Shown: positions 8,643 to 17,766 of the stretch, piece by piece | Layout: every line of letters begins with the position of its first letter | Numbering within the stretch: position 1 is the first letter of the stretch | From: Symploca sp. SIO1C2 | Lineage (GTDB): Bacteria > Cyanobacteriota > Cyanobacteriia > Cyanobacteriales > Coleofasciculaceae | Assembly (NCBI GenBank): GCA_010672925.1 | Contig: JAAHFP010000018.1 | Coordinates: forward strand, 18,883-82,882 | Reading direction: 5' to 3' | Length of the DNA stretch: 64,000 nt | Notes under the pieces: model-generated | What the model was told of the DNA's origin: nothing | Database searches by the model: none | Seen by the model: the letters and a program-made list of their open reading frames with translations, nothing else | Translations under genes and position numbers: made by a program

Positions 8643-8912
8643 TCAAGCTTCGCCATTTGCCAAACCTTCAAGTGTAGAGGTAAAAGTTTCTACTCCTACC
8701 ATTTGAGACTGATTCAGTGCTGCTTCTACTGCTTTACCTAAAACTTCTTCTTCTAATTTTTGTAGCCTCTCAATCAAGTTTTGATAGGTGTCAACTGACA
8801 TCAATACATGGCTAGGAAGGGATTGGTTGGTCAGTAAAACAGGTTCTGTAGTGGCTTTATTAAAGACTTCACTCTGTCGATTACGAGCATCTGTAAGAGT
8901 ATAATGTTGCAT
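8643..8912 (-). CDS. Phd/YefM-type antitoxin
   Basis: 89 residues from the ATG at 8912 (MQHYTLTDARNRQSEVFNKA). The longer frame to 8972 adds 20 residues not typical of the family. The N-terminal Phd/YefM fold is recognisable: start motif, VLLTNQSLPSHVLMSVDTYQNLIERL. These proteins bind DNA as dimers and neutralise a toxin encoded next to them. No RelE, Doc or PIN toxin follows; instead comes the nucleotidyltransferase frame. A TATAAT-like hexamer lies in the minus-strand leader. It may be an orphan from a decayed module. Confidence 0.75.
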   Translation of the reverse strand: MQHYTLTDARNRQSEVFNKATTEPVLLTNQSLPSHVLMSVDTYQNLIERLQKLEEEVLGKAVEAALNQSQMVGVETFTSTLEGLANGEA

Positions 8913-8985
8913 ACCATAATTGAACTGGATAACTTGATATATTATATCTATAAGCGATCGCGAAATTCTCAAGCTTTCGAGTATA

Positions 8986-9019
8986 GTAGGTTGGGAGTCG
9001 CGCTAGCGTAACCCAACAT
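8986..9019. repeat. TAGGTTGGG...AACCCAAC hairpin element
   Basis: TAGGTTGGGAGTCGCGCTAG followed by CGTAACCCAACATT. The same hairpin type occurs near 2521, 37114 and 56540. It is a common cyanobacterial intergenic repeat. Confidence 0.55.
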
Positions 9020-9104
9020 TGCAGCAATTAGAGGAATTAACCACAGAGGCACAAAGGAACAACAAAGTCACAAAGTTCACAAAGATAAGAAAAAGAGAAC
9101 CTAA

Positions 9105-9232
9105 TATCCAGTTCGGTTGAATACTTACACTTTGGCTGCGACAAGGCAGAAGGCAGAGGGCAGAGGGCTCCTAGGGAAGAAAGAAGTTTGCAAGGGAGAA
9201 GGGCATGATAAGTGATTATCCTTTCCTTGATA
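9105..9232 (-). mobile_element. Small inverted-repeat element, family 1 copy A (128 bp)
   Basis: It is bounded by TATCCAGTTCGG and a diverged inverted end ...TTGATA, with the 3-bp duplication TAA at 9102-9104 and 9233-9235. The subterminal sequence AATACTTACACTTTGG and the GGCAGAAGGCAGAGGG core match copies at 15262, 17767 and 22446. No coding capacity; MITE-like. Confidence 0.75.
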
Positions 9233-9242
9233 TAACACCTAA

Positions 9243-10763
9243 TCAAGCACATTTCAATCTAGCTAAAGCTAACTTAATCTTCCCATTAAAAGGATGAAAC
9301 AACTGCTGACGTAGAGCACTTCGGTAAGCCTGCTGAGAACCAGCCACATTCCCCAAAGCTTCCAAAGCTTTCCCTTGCCAGTAATCCGCAATAGCTGGAT
9401 TAAATTCCCTGAGTTCCGTTGCTCTTTGAGTGGCTTCTGTCCACCAGTGCTGACTACTAGTATGATCTTCTAGTGCCTGATAAATTTCCCCTAGCCACAT
9501 AGCTGCGGGTACCGATGAGAGGTAACCACCTTGGGATGGTAATTTCTGCCATCCTTGCTCTAAGGCTTCCAATGCTTTCCCGTATTTCCCTGCTAAAGCC
9601 AGTACCCGTCCATGACGGAACCAAGCCTCAGCTAGTTCCGGCTGAAGTTGTGGCCCTTTGGCAGAAACACTACACCCACGCTCTAAGTCCTGGAAGTTTT
9701 CTACCAGCAGTTGTCCGACCCTCGCCCAAATACTCCAGCATTCAGGAAAGCGCTCTAACATATCCTCAATTAGAGGTTCTAAATGATTGAGTCTGCCCGC
9801 ATCGGGGAAAATCTCGCACAGTGCCAAATAGATGTCAGGATGGTTGTGGTAAATAGTGTAAGCCTGAAGAAGTGCCTCCGCTGCTCCCTTAGCATTACCA
9901 GTTTGGTAGAGGCATTGAGCATAGTAATACCAGCTTTTGGAGTTGTCAGGGTGCAACAGTGCAAATCTTTGTATTACAGCGACACCTCTTGCCCACTCCC
10001 CTCGTGCTAGATGGTATAATGCTAGGCTGTGATAGGCATCAACACTATCAGGAGCTAGTTGCATAGCAGTTTGCATTAGCTCTTGGGTCTCGTGCTCCTC
10101 CTTACCGAAAACTAACCTCTGATGGCAGCGATGATCCACCATCCGTTTGAGGCTTAAGAAATCATAGGGAGCCAATCTTAGTGCTTGCTTTAGCCGCCGC
10201 AACCCTTCTCGAAAGTTTCCCACTGCTAGGAGGGCATCATAACTGTTTCCTAAGGCAACGATATCATCTGGATTGATTGCCAAAGCTTTATCAAAGGCTC
10301 GCAAAGCTTCAAAAGGAGATTTTTTCTCCAGATAAACTTGTCCTAAAGCGTGCCAGTGAGTTACATTCTCAGGTTCTAAGGATGCTGCTGACTCAAACTT
10401 CTGGGCTGCTATTTGAGGGCGACGGCGACAAGTTTCTACCCAGCCAGTAACCAGATGCAGAGTGGCAATATTGGGTGACAAGGGTAGAGCACTCAGATAA
10501 ATTTCTATTGCTTCAGACTCTCTACCCAGCTGGTGCAAGATTTTTGCCAGTTGCAGCCGTGCTTCTAACAATTGGGGCTGCCACTCTAGTACTCGATAAT
10601 ATTCCTCAATTGCTTGCTGCCAGCGACCTCTACTATACAGTAGCTCTGCTAGTTCTAAACGTTTTTGACACCACTGGGGATGTTGTTGTAGATACTGGCT
10701 CAATGTTTTGAGTTGGGTATCTTGTCTAATTTGTTGGTTTTCTAATACTAAGTTTGTATTCAT
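9243..10763 (-). CDS. Tetratricopeptide-repeat protein
   Basis: 506 residues composed almost entirely of TPR units from about residue 35 to the end (for example WHALGQVYLEKKSPFEALRAFDKALAINPDD and WFRHGRVLALAGKYGKALEALEQGW). No signal peptide, membrane segment or catalytic domain is seen. TPR solenoids act as protein-protein scaffolds. The gene diverges from the HTH-AAA gene at 11641 across an 877-bp intergenic region, so the two may share control. Such proteins in cyanobacteria often sit beside glycosyltransferase or signalling genes; no partner is identified here. Confidence 0.75.
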   Translation of the reverse strand: MNTNLVLENQQIRQDTQLKTLSQYLQQHPQWCQKRLELAELLYSRGRWQQAIEEYYRVLEWQPQLLEARLQLAKILHQLGRESEAIEIYLSALPLSPNIATLHLVTGWVETCRRRPQIAAQKFESAASLEPENVTHWHALGQVYLEKKSPFEALRAFDKALAINPDDIVALGNSYDALLAVGNFREGLRRLKQALRLAPYDFLSLKRMVDHRCHQRLVFGKEEHETQELMQTAMQLAPDSVDAYHSLALYHLARGEWARGVAVIQRFALLHPDNSKSWYYYAQCLYQTGNAKGAAEALLQAYTIYHNHPDIYLALCEIFPDAGRLNHLEPLIEDMLERFPECWSIWARVGQLLVENFQDLERGCSVSAKGPQLQPELAEAWFRHGRVLALAGKYGKALEALEQGWQKLPSQGGYLSSVPAAMWLGEIYQALEDHTSSQHWWTEATQRATELREFNPAIADYWQGKALEALGNVAGSQQAYRSALRQQLFHPFNGKIKLALARLKCA

Positions 10764-11349
10764 TTTTTGCTGATTATTCTCCTTGCCCCTAGCTGTACTC
10801 GATTAATTTCGTCAACCAAGGGCTAATGCTTACCTGAAGGACTGCTTGACCATAGTTCCTGGGAAGAGGAAAAGGAAAGAAGAAAAATTCTTCCTCCCTA
10901 ATGTATCTATCTGTGCTCTGAGTAATCCTTCCCGATAAACTACCTGAGTATCAGTCCCACCCAACATCAATCATCAATGGGTAGCTTAAATAAATTTGCA
11001 ACTCACATTTCTCTTGATGTTTGAACAGGAAAAGGCAATGGTAGAAGTAACTGACTGCCTCAGGTTCTGCTCAGTAGCACTTACGATGAACTCACCTGTA
11101 TTTAACTGAAGGAACTGGAAAAGGACAAAGGGAAGCGGCGAAAGGATTGGAATCAACTTCCCTTCCCCCTTTGCCCATAAAGTTCGTGCTGAACAACTGA
11201 TCTAAGTTTGGCCTTTAGTACAAATTTGCACAACCTAAGTTTAGGAACTTAAGATCCCAAGTTAAGAGTTTTTATCGTTAACTTAGCAAATCTATTTCTA
11301 GTCTGGGTTTTCACCACATTAAGAATAAAATTGGTTCTCAATCGATTTG
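10764..11349. other. Divergent intergenic region without a recognised gene
   Basis: I see no convincing gene. Purine-rich stretches (GGAAAAGGAAAGAAGAAAAA and similar) and diverged forms of the downstream iteron (GTTAACTTAGCAAA at 11277-11290, CCTAAGTTTAGG near 11233) are present. Promoters for the two divergent genes must lie here. Confidence 0.4.
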
Positions 11350-11465
11350 CTTAACTTAGGAAAATTTGCTTAACTTAGGAAATGCTCTTCCTTAACTTAG
11401 GAAAATTTGCTTAATTTAGGAAGCACTCTTCCTTAACTTAGGAAAATTTGCTTAATTTAGGAAAA
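11350..11465 (+). promoter_or_regulatory. Six iterons in a 41-bp higher-order repeat upstream of the HTH-AAA gene
   Basis: CTTAA(C/T)TTAGGAA occurs at 11350, 11369, 11391, 11410, 11432 and 11451. Spacings alternate 19 and 22 bp, so the repeat unit is 41 bp with two iterons each. The block lies 175 bp upstream of the ATG of an HTH-bearing protein. It looks like a multi-site operator; a replication-type iteron is the alternative, but no replication gene is near. Confidence 0.65.
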
Positions 11466-11640
11466 TTCTCTATAAAGTACTCTCATCGTGGGTTTGAACA
11501 GGGTAGAAAATTAACTGTTCTGTGCTCCTCGTTCAATTAGTGAAACCGTCTAGGATTGTCTACAAAAACCGGATGCTGCCAAACCGTTGCTATAACGTTA
11601 ATTCAGTCTGCGGCAATATCATGTTAAGGCTATAGGACTC

Positions 11641-12981
11641 ATGAGACAGATGAATGAAGCAAAACGTAAACGTAGGCGAGGCGTCGTCTTGACATCTGAA
11701 GGATTAGCTAAATTACAAGAGGCAAAATCTCGCGTCGAATTGGAGGAAAACTTGGGTAAACGCTATACCCTCGAAGAATTGAACCATCGCACCGGCTTAG
11801 CTATAGATACTCTGATGAAGATATTTCGTCAAGATAAGGTTGATAAACAAAGCCTCCATTGTTGCTTCCAAGCTTTTAATTTAGTTCTGGAAGATAATAG
11901 TGATTATTGCCATCCTGAGGACATTGAAGAGTCAGACCCTACAGCAGCCCCATCAAACCCTGAGCCGGAATTCCCTGAGGGTCAAGTACCTCTAGATTCA
12001 ATCTTTTATGTAGAACAGCCGGAAATTGAATTTGGTTATAATGCAATTGTGCAACCGGGAGCCCTACTCCGGATTAAGGCTCCAAGGCGGATGGGAAAAA
12101 CCTCATTGATGGCGAGGATTCTCCATCAAGCAGCTGAGTTGAACTATCGAACTGTATCTTTGAGCTTGCAACTAGCAGAAATATGTGCTTTACAAAACTT
12201 AGATAAATTCTTACAGTGGTTCTGTGCTAGCGTCGGTCTAGGGTTAGGATTGCCCAATCGGGTAGAAGACCATTGGGATGATCTGTTTGGTAGCAAAATT
12301 AGTTGCAAAATGTACTTTGAAAGTTATTTGTTAACTCAAACAGAACAACCTTTAGTGCTGGGTTTAGATGATGTGGATCGATTGTTTCAATACCCTGAAC
12401 TCGCTGACGAATTTTTTGGACTGTTGCGAACCTGGCATGAAGAAGCAAAAAATCGGGATATTTGGAAAAGACTCCGATTAGTTGTGGCACACTCGACGGA
12501 AGTTTATATTCCACTGAGTGTTAATAAATCACCATTTAATGTAGGTATACCGATTGAATTGCCACCATTTACCAATAAGCAGGTACAGGATTTAGCTAAG
12601 CGGCATGGATTAGATTGGTCAGAGCAGCAAGTACAGCAACTGATGGCTCTAGTAGGAGGGAATGCCTATCTTGTGAGGGTCGCGCTTTATCATATTTGCC
12701 GTCAGGAAGTAACTTTAGAACAGCTATTACACCAATCCTTTGATTGTGCCAAAGCAATTTACAAAGAACATCTACGGCAACAGTCTTTGTACCTCAAACA
12801 GTATCCAGAGTTAGTCAAAGCTTTCGATAAGGTCATAACGACATCGAAGTCAGTAGAGTTAGACTTAGTGCAGGCGTTCAAGTTACAGAGTATGGGGTTA
12901 GTGCATCTCCAAGGCAATCAAGCAAGACCCAGCTGCCAACTGTACACTCAGTATTTTCGTACAGAAGGTGGTAGGTGGTAG
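11641..12981 (+). CDS. HTH AAA-like NTPase (STAND-type)
   Basis: 446 residues. The N-terminus (14-90) is the helix-turn-helix region seen at the start of many cyanobacterial STAND/WD40 proteins: RGVVLTSEGLAKLQEAK, RYTLEELNHRTGLAIDTLMKI, then a FQAFNL helix. A Pro/Glu linker follows, then an AAA-like NTPase at about 115-430 with Walker A KAPRRMGKTS (Lys153) and Walker B LVLGLDDVD (238-246). The first ATG at 11641 is used; ATG at residue 4 is equally possible. The next gene starts 48 bp downstream on the same strand, so they probably form an operon. The iteron block upstream suggests autoregulation. Overall layout parallels the winged-helix-AAA protein at 6596-7918. Confidence 0.75.
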   Translation: MRQMNEAKRKRRRGVVLTSEGLAKLQEAKSRVELEENLGKRYTLEELNHRTGLAIDTLMKIFRQDKVDKQSLHCCFQAFNLVLEDNSDYCHPEDIEESDPTAAPSNPEPEFPEGQVPLDSIFYVEQPEIEFGYNAIVQPGALLRIKAPRRMGKTSLMARILHQAAELNYRTVSLSLQLAEICALQNLDKFLQWFCASVGLGLGLPNRVEDHWDDLFGSKISCKMYFESYLLTQTEQPLVLGLDDVDRLFQYPELADEFFGLLRTWHEEAKNRDIWKRLRLVVAHSTEVYIPLSVNKSPFNVGIPIELPPFTNKQVQDLAKRHGLDWSEQQVQQLMALVGGNAYLVRVALYHICRQEVTLEQLLHQSFDCAKAIYKEHLRQQSLYLKQYPELVKAFDKVITTSKSVELDLVQAFKLQSMGLVHLQGNQARPSCQLYTQYFRTEGGRW

Positions 12982-13029
12982 GTTTTAGGTTTTAATGTTA
13001 ATTCATTGGTACAAAATTGTCTTATAAAA

Positions 13030-15219
13030 ATGACAGACAAAATACTAGTTGTAGATGACGAACCTGATTTAGAAAATCTAATCCGCCAGAAATTTAGAAA
13101 ACAAATCCGGCAAAAGCGACTTCAGTTTACTTTTGTTCGCAATGGAGTAGAAGCGCTGGAGGTGTTGCAAGCTCAACCGGATATCGATGTTGTGTTAAGC
13201 GATATCTATATGCCCAAAATGGATGGGTTAACTTTGCTCACTAAGCTCAAGGAGCTACACCCCCTCATCCAAGCAGTAATTATTTCTGCTTACGATGATA
13301 TGGGAAATATTCGATCAGCCATGAATCGCGGTGCTTTTGACTTTTTGACTAAGCCAATTAATCTTCAGGATTTAGAAATTACTACCCACAAAACCCTGGA
13401 GTATGTAAAGCAGATGAAAGTTGCTTTGGAGCATGAACATTTAGCACAGCAAGCTCAAACAAAATTATTGCATTATCTACAGCAAGAAGTCACCAAGCGT
13501 CAGCAAATTGAAGAAGTATTACGCAAAAGTGAAGCAAAACTAGCTCAATTTCTAGATGCTGTGCCCGTGGGATTGTTTGTGTTTGATAAGTGGAGCAGGC
13601 TGTACTATGTCAATCAGACTGCACATACATTACTGGGTAAAAGTTTAGTGGGAGAAGCCACTGCTGAACAACTGCCAGAAATTTATCAAGCTTATTTAGC
13701 AGGAACCCAGCAACTATACCCTACTGAGGAACAACCTATTGTACGAGCTCTTAAGGGTGAAAGTGTAACAGTTGATAATTTGGAAATCCGTCAAGGAGAT
13801 AAAATTATCCCTTTGGAAATTTGGGCAACACCCATTTTTGATGACAAGGGCAAGATTGTTTATGCCATAGCAGCTTTTAAAGATATTACCCGACGGAAAC
13901 AAGCAGAAGCTGAACGGCTTCAGTTTACTCAAGAACTCAAGTTGAAAAATAGAGCTTTAGAGCAAGCAAAAAATAAACTAGCTGAGTCTAACCGCACCCT
14001 AGAGCAAAAAGTTGAAGAGCGTACTCAAGAACTCTCACAAACCCTGGAAATGCTGCAAGCTACCCAGGCAGAACTAATGCTCGAAAATGCTCTACTCAGG
14101 AGTACCCAAGAGACTTCTATCTATGACTATCAAGTTGGAGGTAGTTTACCGATGGATGCTCCTACTTATGTAGTTCGTTCTGCGGATCGCCACCTTTACC
14201 AAGCTTTAAAACTGGGAAAGTTTTGTTATGTTTTGAATTCACGGCAGATGGGTAAATCTAGCTTGCGAGTCCAAATGATGAATAAGCTACAGGCAGAAGG
14301 CTTCGCCTGTGCTGCTATTGATATTTCTGAGATTGGGAATCGGGAGCTCACTTTGGAACAGTGGTATGCAGGCTTGATCTACATGTTAGGAAGCAGTTTT
14401 AACTTGTTAGAGCAAGTTGATATCCGCAGTTGGTGGCGGGAGCACGATTTCTTATCACCAGTGCATCGTTTATGTGAATTTATCAATAAAGTCTTGTTGG
14501 CAAATATTGCTCAAAATATAGTTATTTTTATCGATGAAATTGACAGTGTAGTTAATTTGGATTTTGAAACTGATGATTTTTTTATTCTAATTCGTAGCTG
14601 TTTTAATAAACGAGTTGACTATCCTCAATACCAACGTCTTAGCTTTGTCTTACTGGGGGTAGCTACTCCTGCTCAATTAATCAAAGAAAAAAATCGCACA
14701 CCTTTTAATATTGGTCAAGGTATTCAACTCAAGGGTTTTCAAGTGCATGAAATACAACCATTGCTTCAAGGCTTGAATAAGAAAGTTAGCAACCCTCAAG
14801 CAGTTCTCAAGGAAGTCTTATTCTGGACTAATGGTCAGCCTTTTTTGACTCAAAAACTCTGTAAAATCATCCGTCACCATGCATCTGCTATTCCCCGAAA
14901 CTCTGAAGTAGAGTGGATTAAAGACTTGGTGCAAACACAGATCATAGATAATTGGCAAGCTCAGGATGAGCCAGAACATTTGAGAACAATTTGTGCTCGA
15001 CTGCTCAACAGTAAACAGCATGTGATTCCGCTTCTAGAGCTTTACCAGCAAATTTTACAAAAAGGAGAGGTGGTAGCAGCTGATACTCCGCAAAAAACAG
15101 AATTACTTTTGTCAGGATTAGTCATTAAGCAACAAGGAAGCCTGAGAGTTCATAACCGTATTTATAAATCAATCTTTGATCTGAGTTGGGTTGAGAAGAC
15201 ATTAGATACTTTACAGTAG
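13030..15219 (+). CDS. Response regulator with PAS, coiled coil and C-terminal AAA-like NTPase
   Basis: 729 residues from the ATG at 13030; a TTG at 13006 would add eight untypical residues. Residues 4-125 are a receiver domain: Asp9/Asp10, phosphoacceptor Asp58 (VLSDIYMP), Ser86, Lys108. Residues 170-295 form a PAS domain with its C-terminal [11 protein letters not shown]. Residues 300-355 are the coiled coil normally found before a histidine-kinase core. Instead of a kinase, residues 367-729 are an AAA-like NTPase: [18 protein letters not shown], Walker [12 protein letters not shown] (Lys409), a FIDEID Walker B and [12 protein letters not shown]. The coiled coil plus AAA part is strikingly similar to the C-terminus of the giant kinase at 58953-64000. 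Phosphorylation may gate the NTPase (inference). Confidence 0.85.
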   Translation: MTDKILVVDDEPDLENLIRQKFRKQIRQKRLQFTFVRNGVEALEVLQAQPDIDVVLSDIYMPKMDGLTLLTKLKELHPLIQAVIISAYDDMGNIRSAMNRGAFDFLTKPINLQDLEITTHKTLEYVKQMKVALEHEHLAQQAQTKLLHYLQQEVTKRQQIEEVLRKSEAKLAQFLDAVPVGLFVFDKWSRLYYVNQTAHTLLGKSLVGEATAEQLPEIYQAYLAGTQQLYPTEEQPIVRALKGESVTVDNLEIRQGDKIIPLEIWATPIFDDKGKIVYAIAAFKDITRRKQAEAERLQFTQELKLKNRALEQAKNKLAESNRTLEQKVEERTQELSQTLEMLQATQAELMLENALLRSTQETSIYDYQVGGSLPMDAPTYVVRSADRHLYQALKLGKFCYVLNSRQMGKSSLRVQMMNKLQAEGFACAAIDISEIGNRELTLEQWYAGLIYMLGSSFNLLEQVDIRSWWREHDFLSPVHRLCEFINKVLLANIAQNIVIFIDEIDSVVNLDFETDDFFILIRSCFNKRVDYPQYQRLSFVLLGVATPAQLIKEKNRTPFNIGQGIQLKGFQVHEIQPLLQGLNKKVSNPQAVLKEVLFWTNGQPFLTQKLCKIIRHHASAIPRNSEVEWIKDLVQTQIIDNWQAQDEPEHLRTICARLLNSKQHVIPLLELYQQILQKGEVVAADTPQKTELLLSGLVIKQQGSLRVHNRIYKSIFDLSWVEKTLDTLQ

Positions 15220-15261
15220 CTTGAGGAGAAGAGGGAATAGGGAGTAGGGAATAGGGAATAA

Positions 15262-15422
15262 TATCAAGTTCGGATAATCACTTATAATTCCCTTCCTCCT
15301 TGCAACTTTCTTTCTTCCCTCCTACTTCAGAGCCTCTTGCCTCCGGTTCCCCTCCTGGGAGGGGTTAGGGGTGGGTTTTGCCTTATTTTCACCAAAGTGT
15401 AAGTATTTAACCAAATTTGATA
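15262..15422 (+). mobile_element. Small inverted-repeat element, family 1 copy B (161 bp)
   Basis: Left end TATCAAGTTCGGATAATCAC, right end ...AAATTTGATA, with the duplication TAA at 15259-15261 and 15423-15425. The subterminal CACCAAAGTGTAAGTATT block is shared with copies A, C and E. Non-coding. Confidence 0.75.
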
Positions 15423-15756
15423 TAAGCTCATCAAAATTGAGTATACCTCACGGACGAGAGAACTGCTATAAGTGTTTTTGACTAAGTTGTGAATAATATG
15501 CAACACTGCGGAAATTACTCACAACTGAAAAAAGGATCAAAAGCTGACTACACAAGCTTTCTTCCTTCCTGCTTCGGAGCCTCCTGCCTCTGCTTTCTTG
15601 TACTAGTGACCAATGCAGGTTTTACACATCATTCCAGAAGCTGACAACTTCCCTAGGATTGAGTTATACGTATGAAAGGAACTTACCCCCATACTACTCG
15701 GAGTTTGCACTATTATCTCTTCCCTAGCTCCCCCAGCTTGTCTCAACCCATCTGGA
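15423..15756. other. Leader region of the adenylate cyclase gene
   Basis: No gene is seen. The stretch contains short TTCCTTCCTGCTTCGGAGCC-type repeat DNA near 15560-15600. Promoter elements are not clear to me. Confidence 0.35.
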
Positions 15757-17763
15757 ATGAATCCCCAAACTGAACATACATCCAAAGGAAATATTCTGAT
15801 TGTAGATGACACCCCTGATAACCTGCGGTTGTTATCTACGATGCTGGAATCCCAAGGGTATCAGGTGAGAAAGGCAATTAACGGACAAATTGCCTTGAGA
15901 GGGGTGATTATAGCTCCCCCTGATTTGATTCTACTGGATATCAATATGCCCCAGATGAACGGCTATCAAGTTTGTGAAAAACTCAAAGCAGTTGAACAAA
16001 CCAGTGAGATTCCCATAATTTTTATTAGTGCTTTAGATCATATTTGGGATAAAGTCAAAGCTTTTGAGATGGGGGGTGTCGATTATATTACTAAGCCATT
16101 TCAACTCCAAGAAGTTTTGGCTCGTATTGAGAACCAACTAACAATTCATCGCTTACAAAAGCAGCTTAAAGAGCAAAATCAAAGACTGCAAGCAGAAATT
16201 ATTGTCCGTCAACGAGCCGAAGAAGAAATCTTTTTTTTGCTTTCTACTACCCAAGCCATTAGTGAAGCTTCTGATTTTAACTCAGCATTAGAGGTAATCT
16301 TAAGCCAAGTTTGTGAAACAATGGATTGGGATTTGGGAGAAGCATGGGTTCCCAATAAAGATGCTACAGTTTTGGAATATAGTCACAGTCTTTATGCGAA
16401 GAACTCAGGTTTAGAAGAATTTAGACAACAAAGCTCACAGATCACTTTTCCTCAGAATACCGGACTACCGGGAAGAATTTGGTCATCTAAGCAACCAGAA
16501 TGGCTTGAAGATGTTTCCACTGAGTCATGCCCAGTTTTTCAACGCAGTCAGATTGCGGCAAGTGTGGGACTAAAAGCGGCTTTTGGTGTCCCTATTTTTT
16601 TTAATGACCAAGTATTAGCGGTCTTAGTTTTCTTTAAACAAGCAGCTGGCACTCCTAATCAACATTTGATAGCCCTGGTGAGTGCGGTTGCGGCTCAGTT
16701 AGGTTCACTGATTAAGCGCAAACAAACAGAAGAAGCTCTGCAGATTGCTGAACAGAAGTATCACAGTATTGTAGATAATGCTAAAGAAGGAATTTTCCAA
16801 ACTACACCTTCTGGAAGTTTGCTAAGTGCTAATCCTGCTTTAGCTAGATTGTATGGCTATAATTCTTCAAAAGATTTGATGCAAAACGTTACAGATATTG
16901 GACAGCAATTCTATGTGAAACCCAACCGCCGCAGTGAATTTATTCAGGCAGTGGAAGCTGAAGGTAATGTGTCAGATTTTGAGTCTCAGGTATATCGTAA
17001 GGATGGTCAAGTGATTTGGGTAGAGGAAAATGCCCATGTAGTGCGGGATGCTCAGGGTAATGTACTGTATTACGAAGGCAGTGTCTCTAACATTACAGAG
17101 CGTAAATTAACCCAAGAAGCACTGAAGTTTAAGAAAGAACAAATTGAAGACCTACTGCTCAATATTTTACCAGCTCCCATTGTTAGGCGTTTGCAACGAG
17201 ACCCCAGTACCATTGCTGATAATTTTGAAGATGCTAGTGTTTTGTTTGCTGATATTGTCGGTTTTACTGAATTGTCCTCGAGAAAAACTCCTAAAGAACT
17301 AGTAGACTTGCTCAATGTGATTTTCTCCAAATTTGACCAATTAGCTCAAAATCACTGCTTAGAAAAAATTAAGACTATCGGTGATGCTTATATGGTGGTT
17401 GGAGGGTTACCTATACCTCATCCCCAGCATACTGAAGCCATTGCTCAAATGGCTCTGGATATGCAAGCTGCAATGGTTAATATTAATGATAAGACCGGGG
17501 AAGATTTTCAGTTGAGAATTGGTATTCACACTGGACAAGTGGTGGCAGGAATAATTGGAATTACTAAGTTTATCTACGATTTGTGGGGAGATACAGTTAA
17601 TGTTGCCTCTCGCATGGAATCGAGTGGTATTCCGGGAGAAATTCAGGTAACTACTACTACCTACAAGCGATTAAAGGAAAGATTTTTTTTTGAAGAACGA
17701 GGTAGTATTCTGATTAAAGGGAAAGGAGAAATGACGACTTATTTTCTTAAAGGAAGGAAATAG
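15757..17763 (+). CDS. Response regulator-GAF-PAS class III adenylate cyclase
   Basis: 668 residues. A receiver domain at about 13-135 (VDDTPDN, phosphoacceptor Asp in LLLDINMPQMNG, TKPF lysine) is followed by a short coiled coil, a GAF domain at about 155-325 (MDWDLGEAWV...), a PAS/PAC domain at about 335-455, and a class III nucleotide cyclase at about 485-665. In the cyclase, FADIVGFT and IGDAYMVVGG supply the metal-binding Asp residues, KIKTIGDAYM the purine-contact Lys, and YDLWGDTVNVASRM the Asp plus Asn/Arg typical of ATP use. It therefore should make cAMP. Similar receiver-GAF-PAS cyclases are known in Anabaena and Arthrospira. It begins 537 bp after the previous gene, with a family 1 element between them. 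Confidence 0.9.
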   Translation: MNPQTEHTSKGNILIVDDTPDNLRLLSTMLESQGYQVRKAINGQIALRGVIIAPPDLILLDINMPQMNGYQVCEKLKAVEQTSEIPIIFISALDHIWDKVKAFEMGGVDYITKPFQLQEVLARIENQLTIHRLQKQLKEQNQRLQAEIIVRQRAEEEIFFLLSTTQAISEASDFNSALEVILSQVCETMDWDLGEAWVPNKDATVLEYSHSLYAKNSGLEEFRQQSSQITFPQNTGLPGRIWSSKQPEWLEDVSTESCPVFQRSQIAASVGLKAAFGVPIFFNDQVLAVLVFFKQAAGTPNQHLIALVSAVAAQLGSLIKRKQTEEALQIAEQKYHSIVDNAKEGIFQTTPSGSLLSANPALARLYGYNSSKDLMQNVTDIGQQFYVKPNRRSEFIQAVEAEGNVSDFESQVYRKDGQVIWVEENAHVVRDAQGNVLYYEGSVSNITERKLTQEALKFKKEQIEDLLLNILPAPIVRRLQRDPSTIADNFEDASVLFADIVGFTELSSRKTPKELVDLLNVIFSKFDQLAQNHCLEKIKTIGDAYMVVGGLPIPHPQHTEAIAQMALDMQAAMVNINDKTGEDFQLRIGIHTGQVVAGIIGITKFIYDLWGDTVNVASRMESSGIPGEIQVTTTTYKRLKERFFFEERGSILIKGKGEMTTYFLKGRK

Positions 17764-17766
17764 TCA

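Noticed and set aside
11350..11465. CRISPR array
   Set aside because: Regular repeats, but the spacers between them are 5-9 bases and themselves repeat; no cas genes are near.
13006..13029. TTG start for the response regulator-AAA gene
   Set aside because: ATG at 13030 gives the standard receiver N-terminus; the extra eight residues are not typical.
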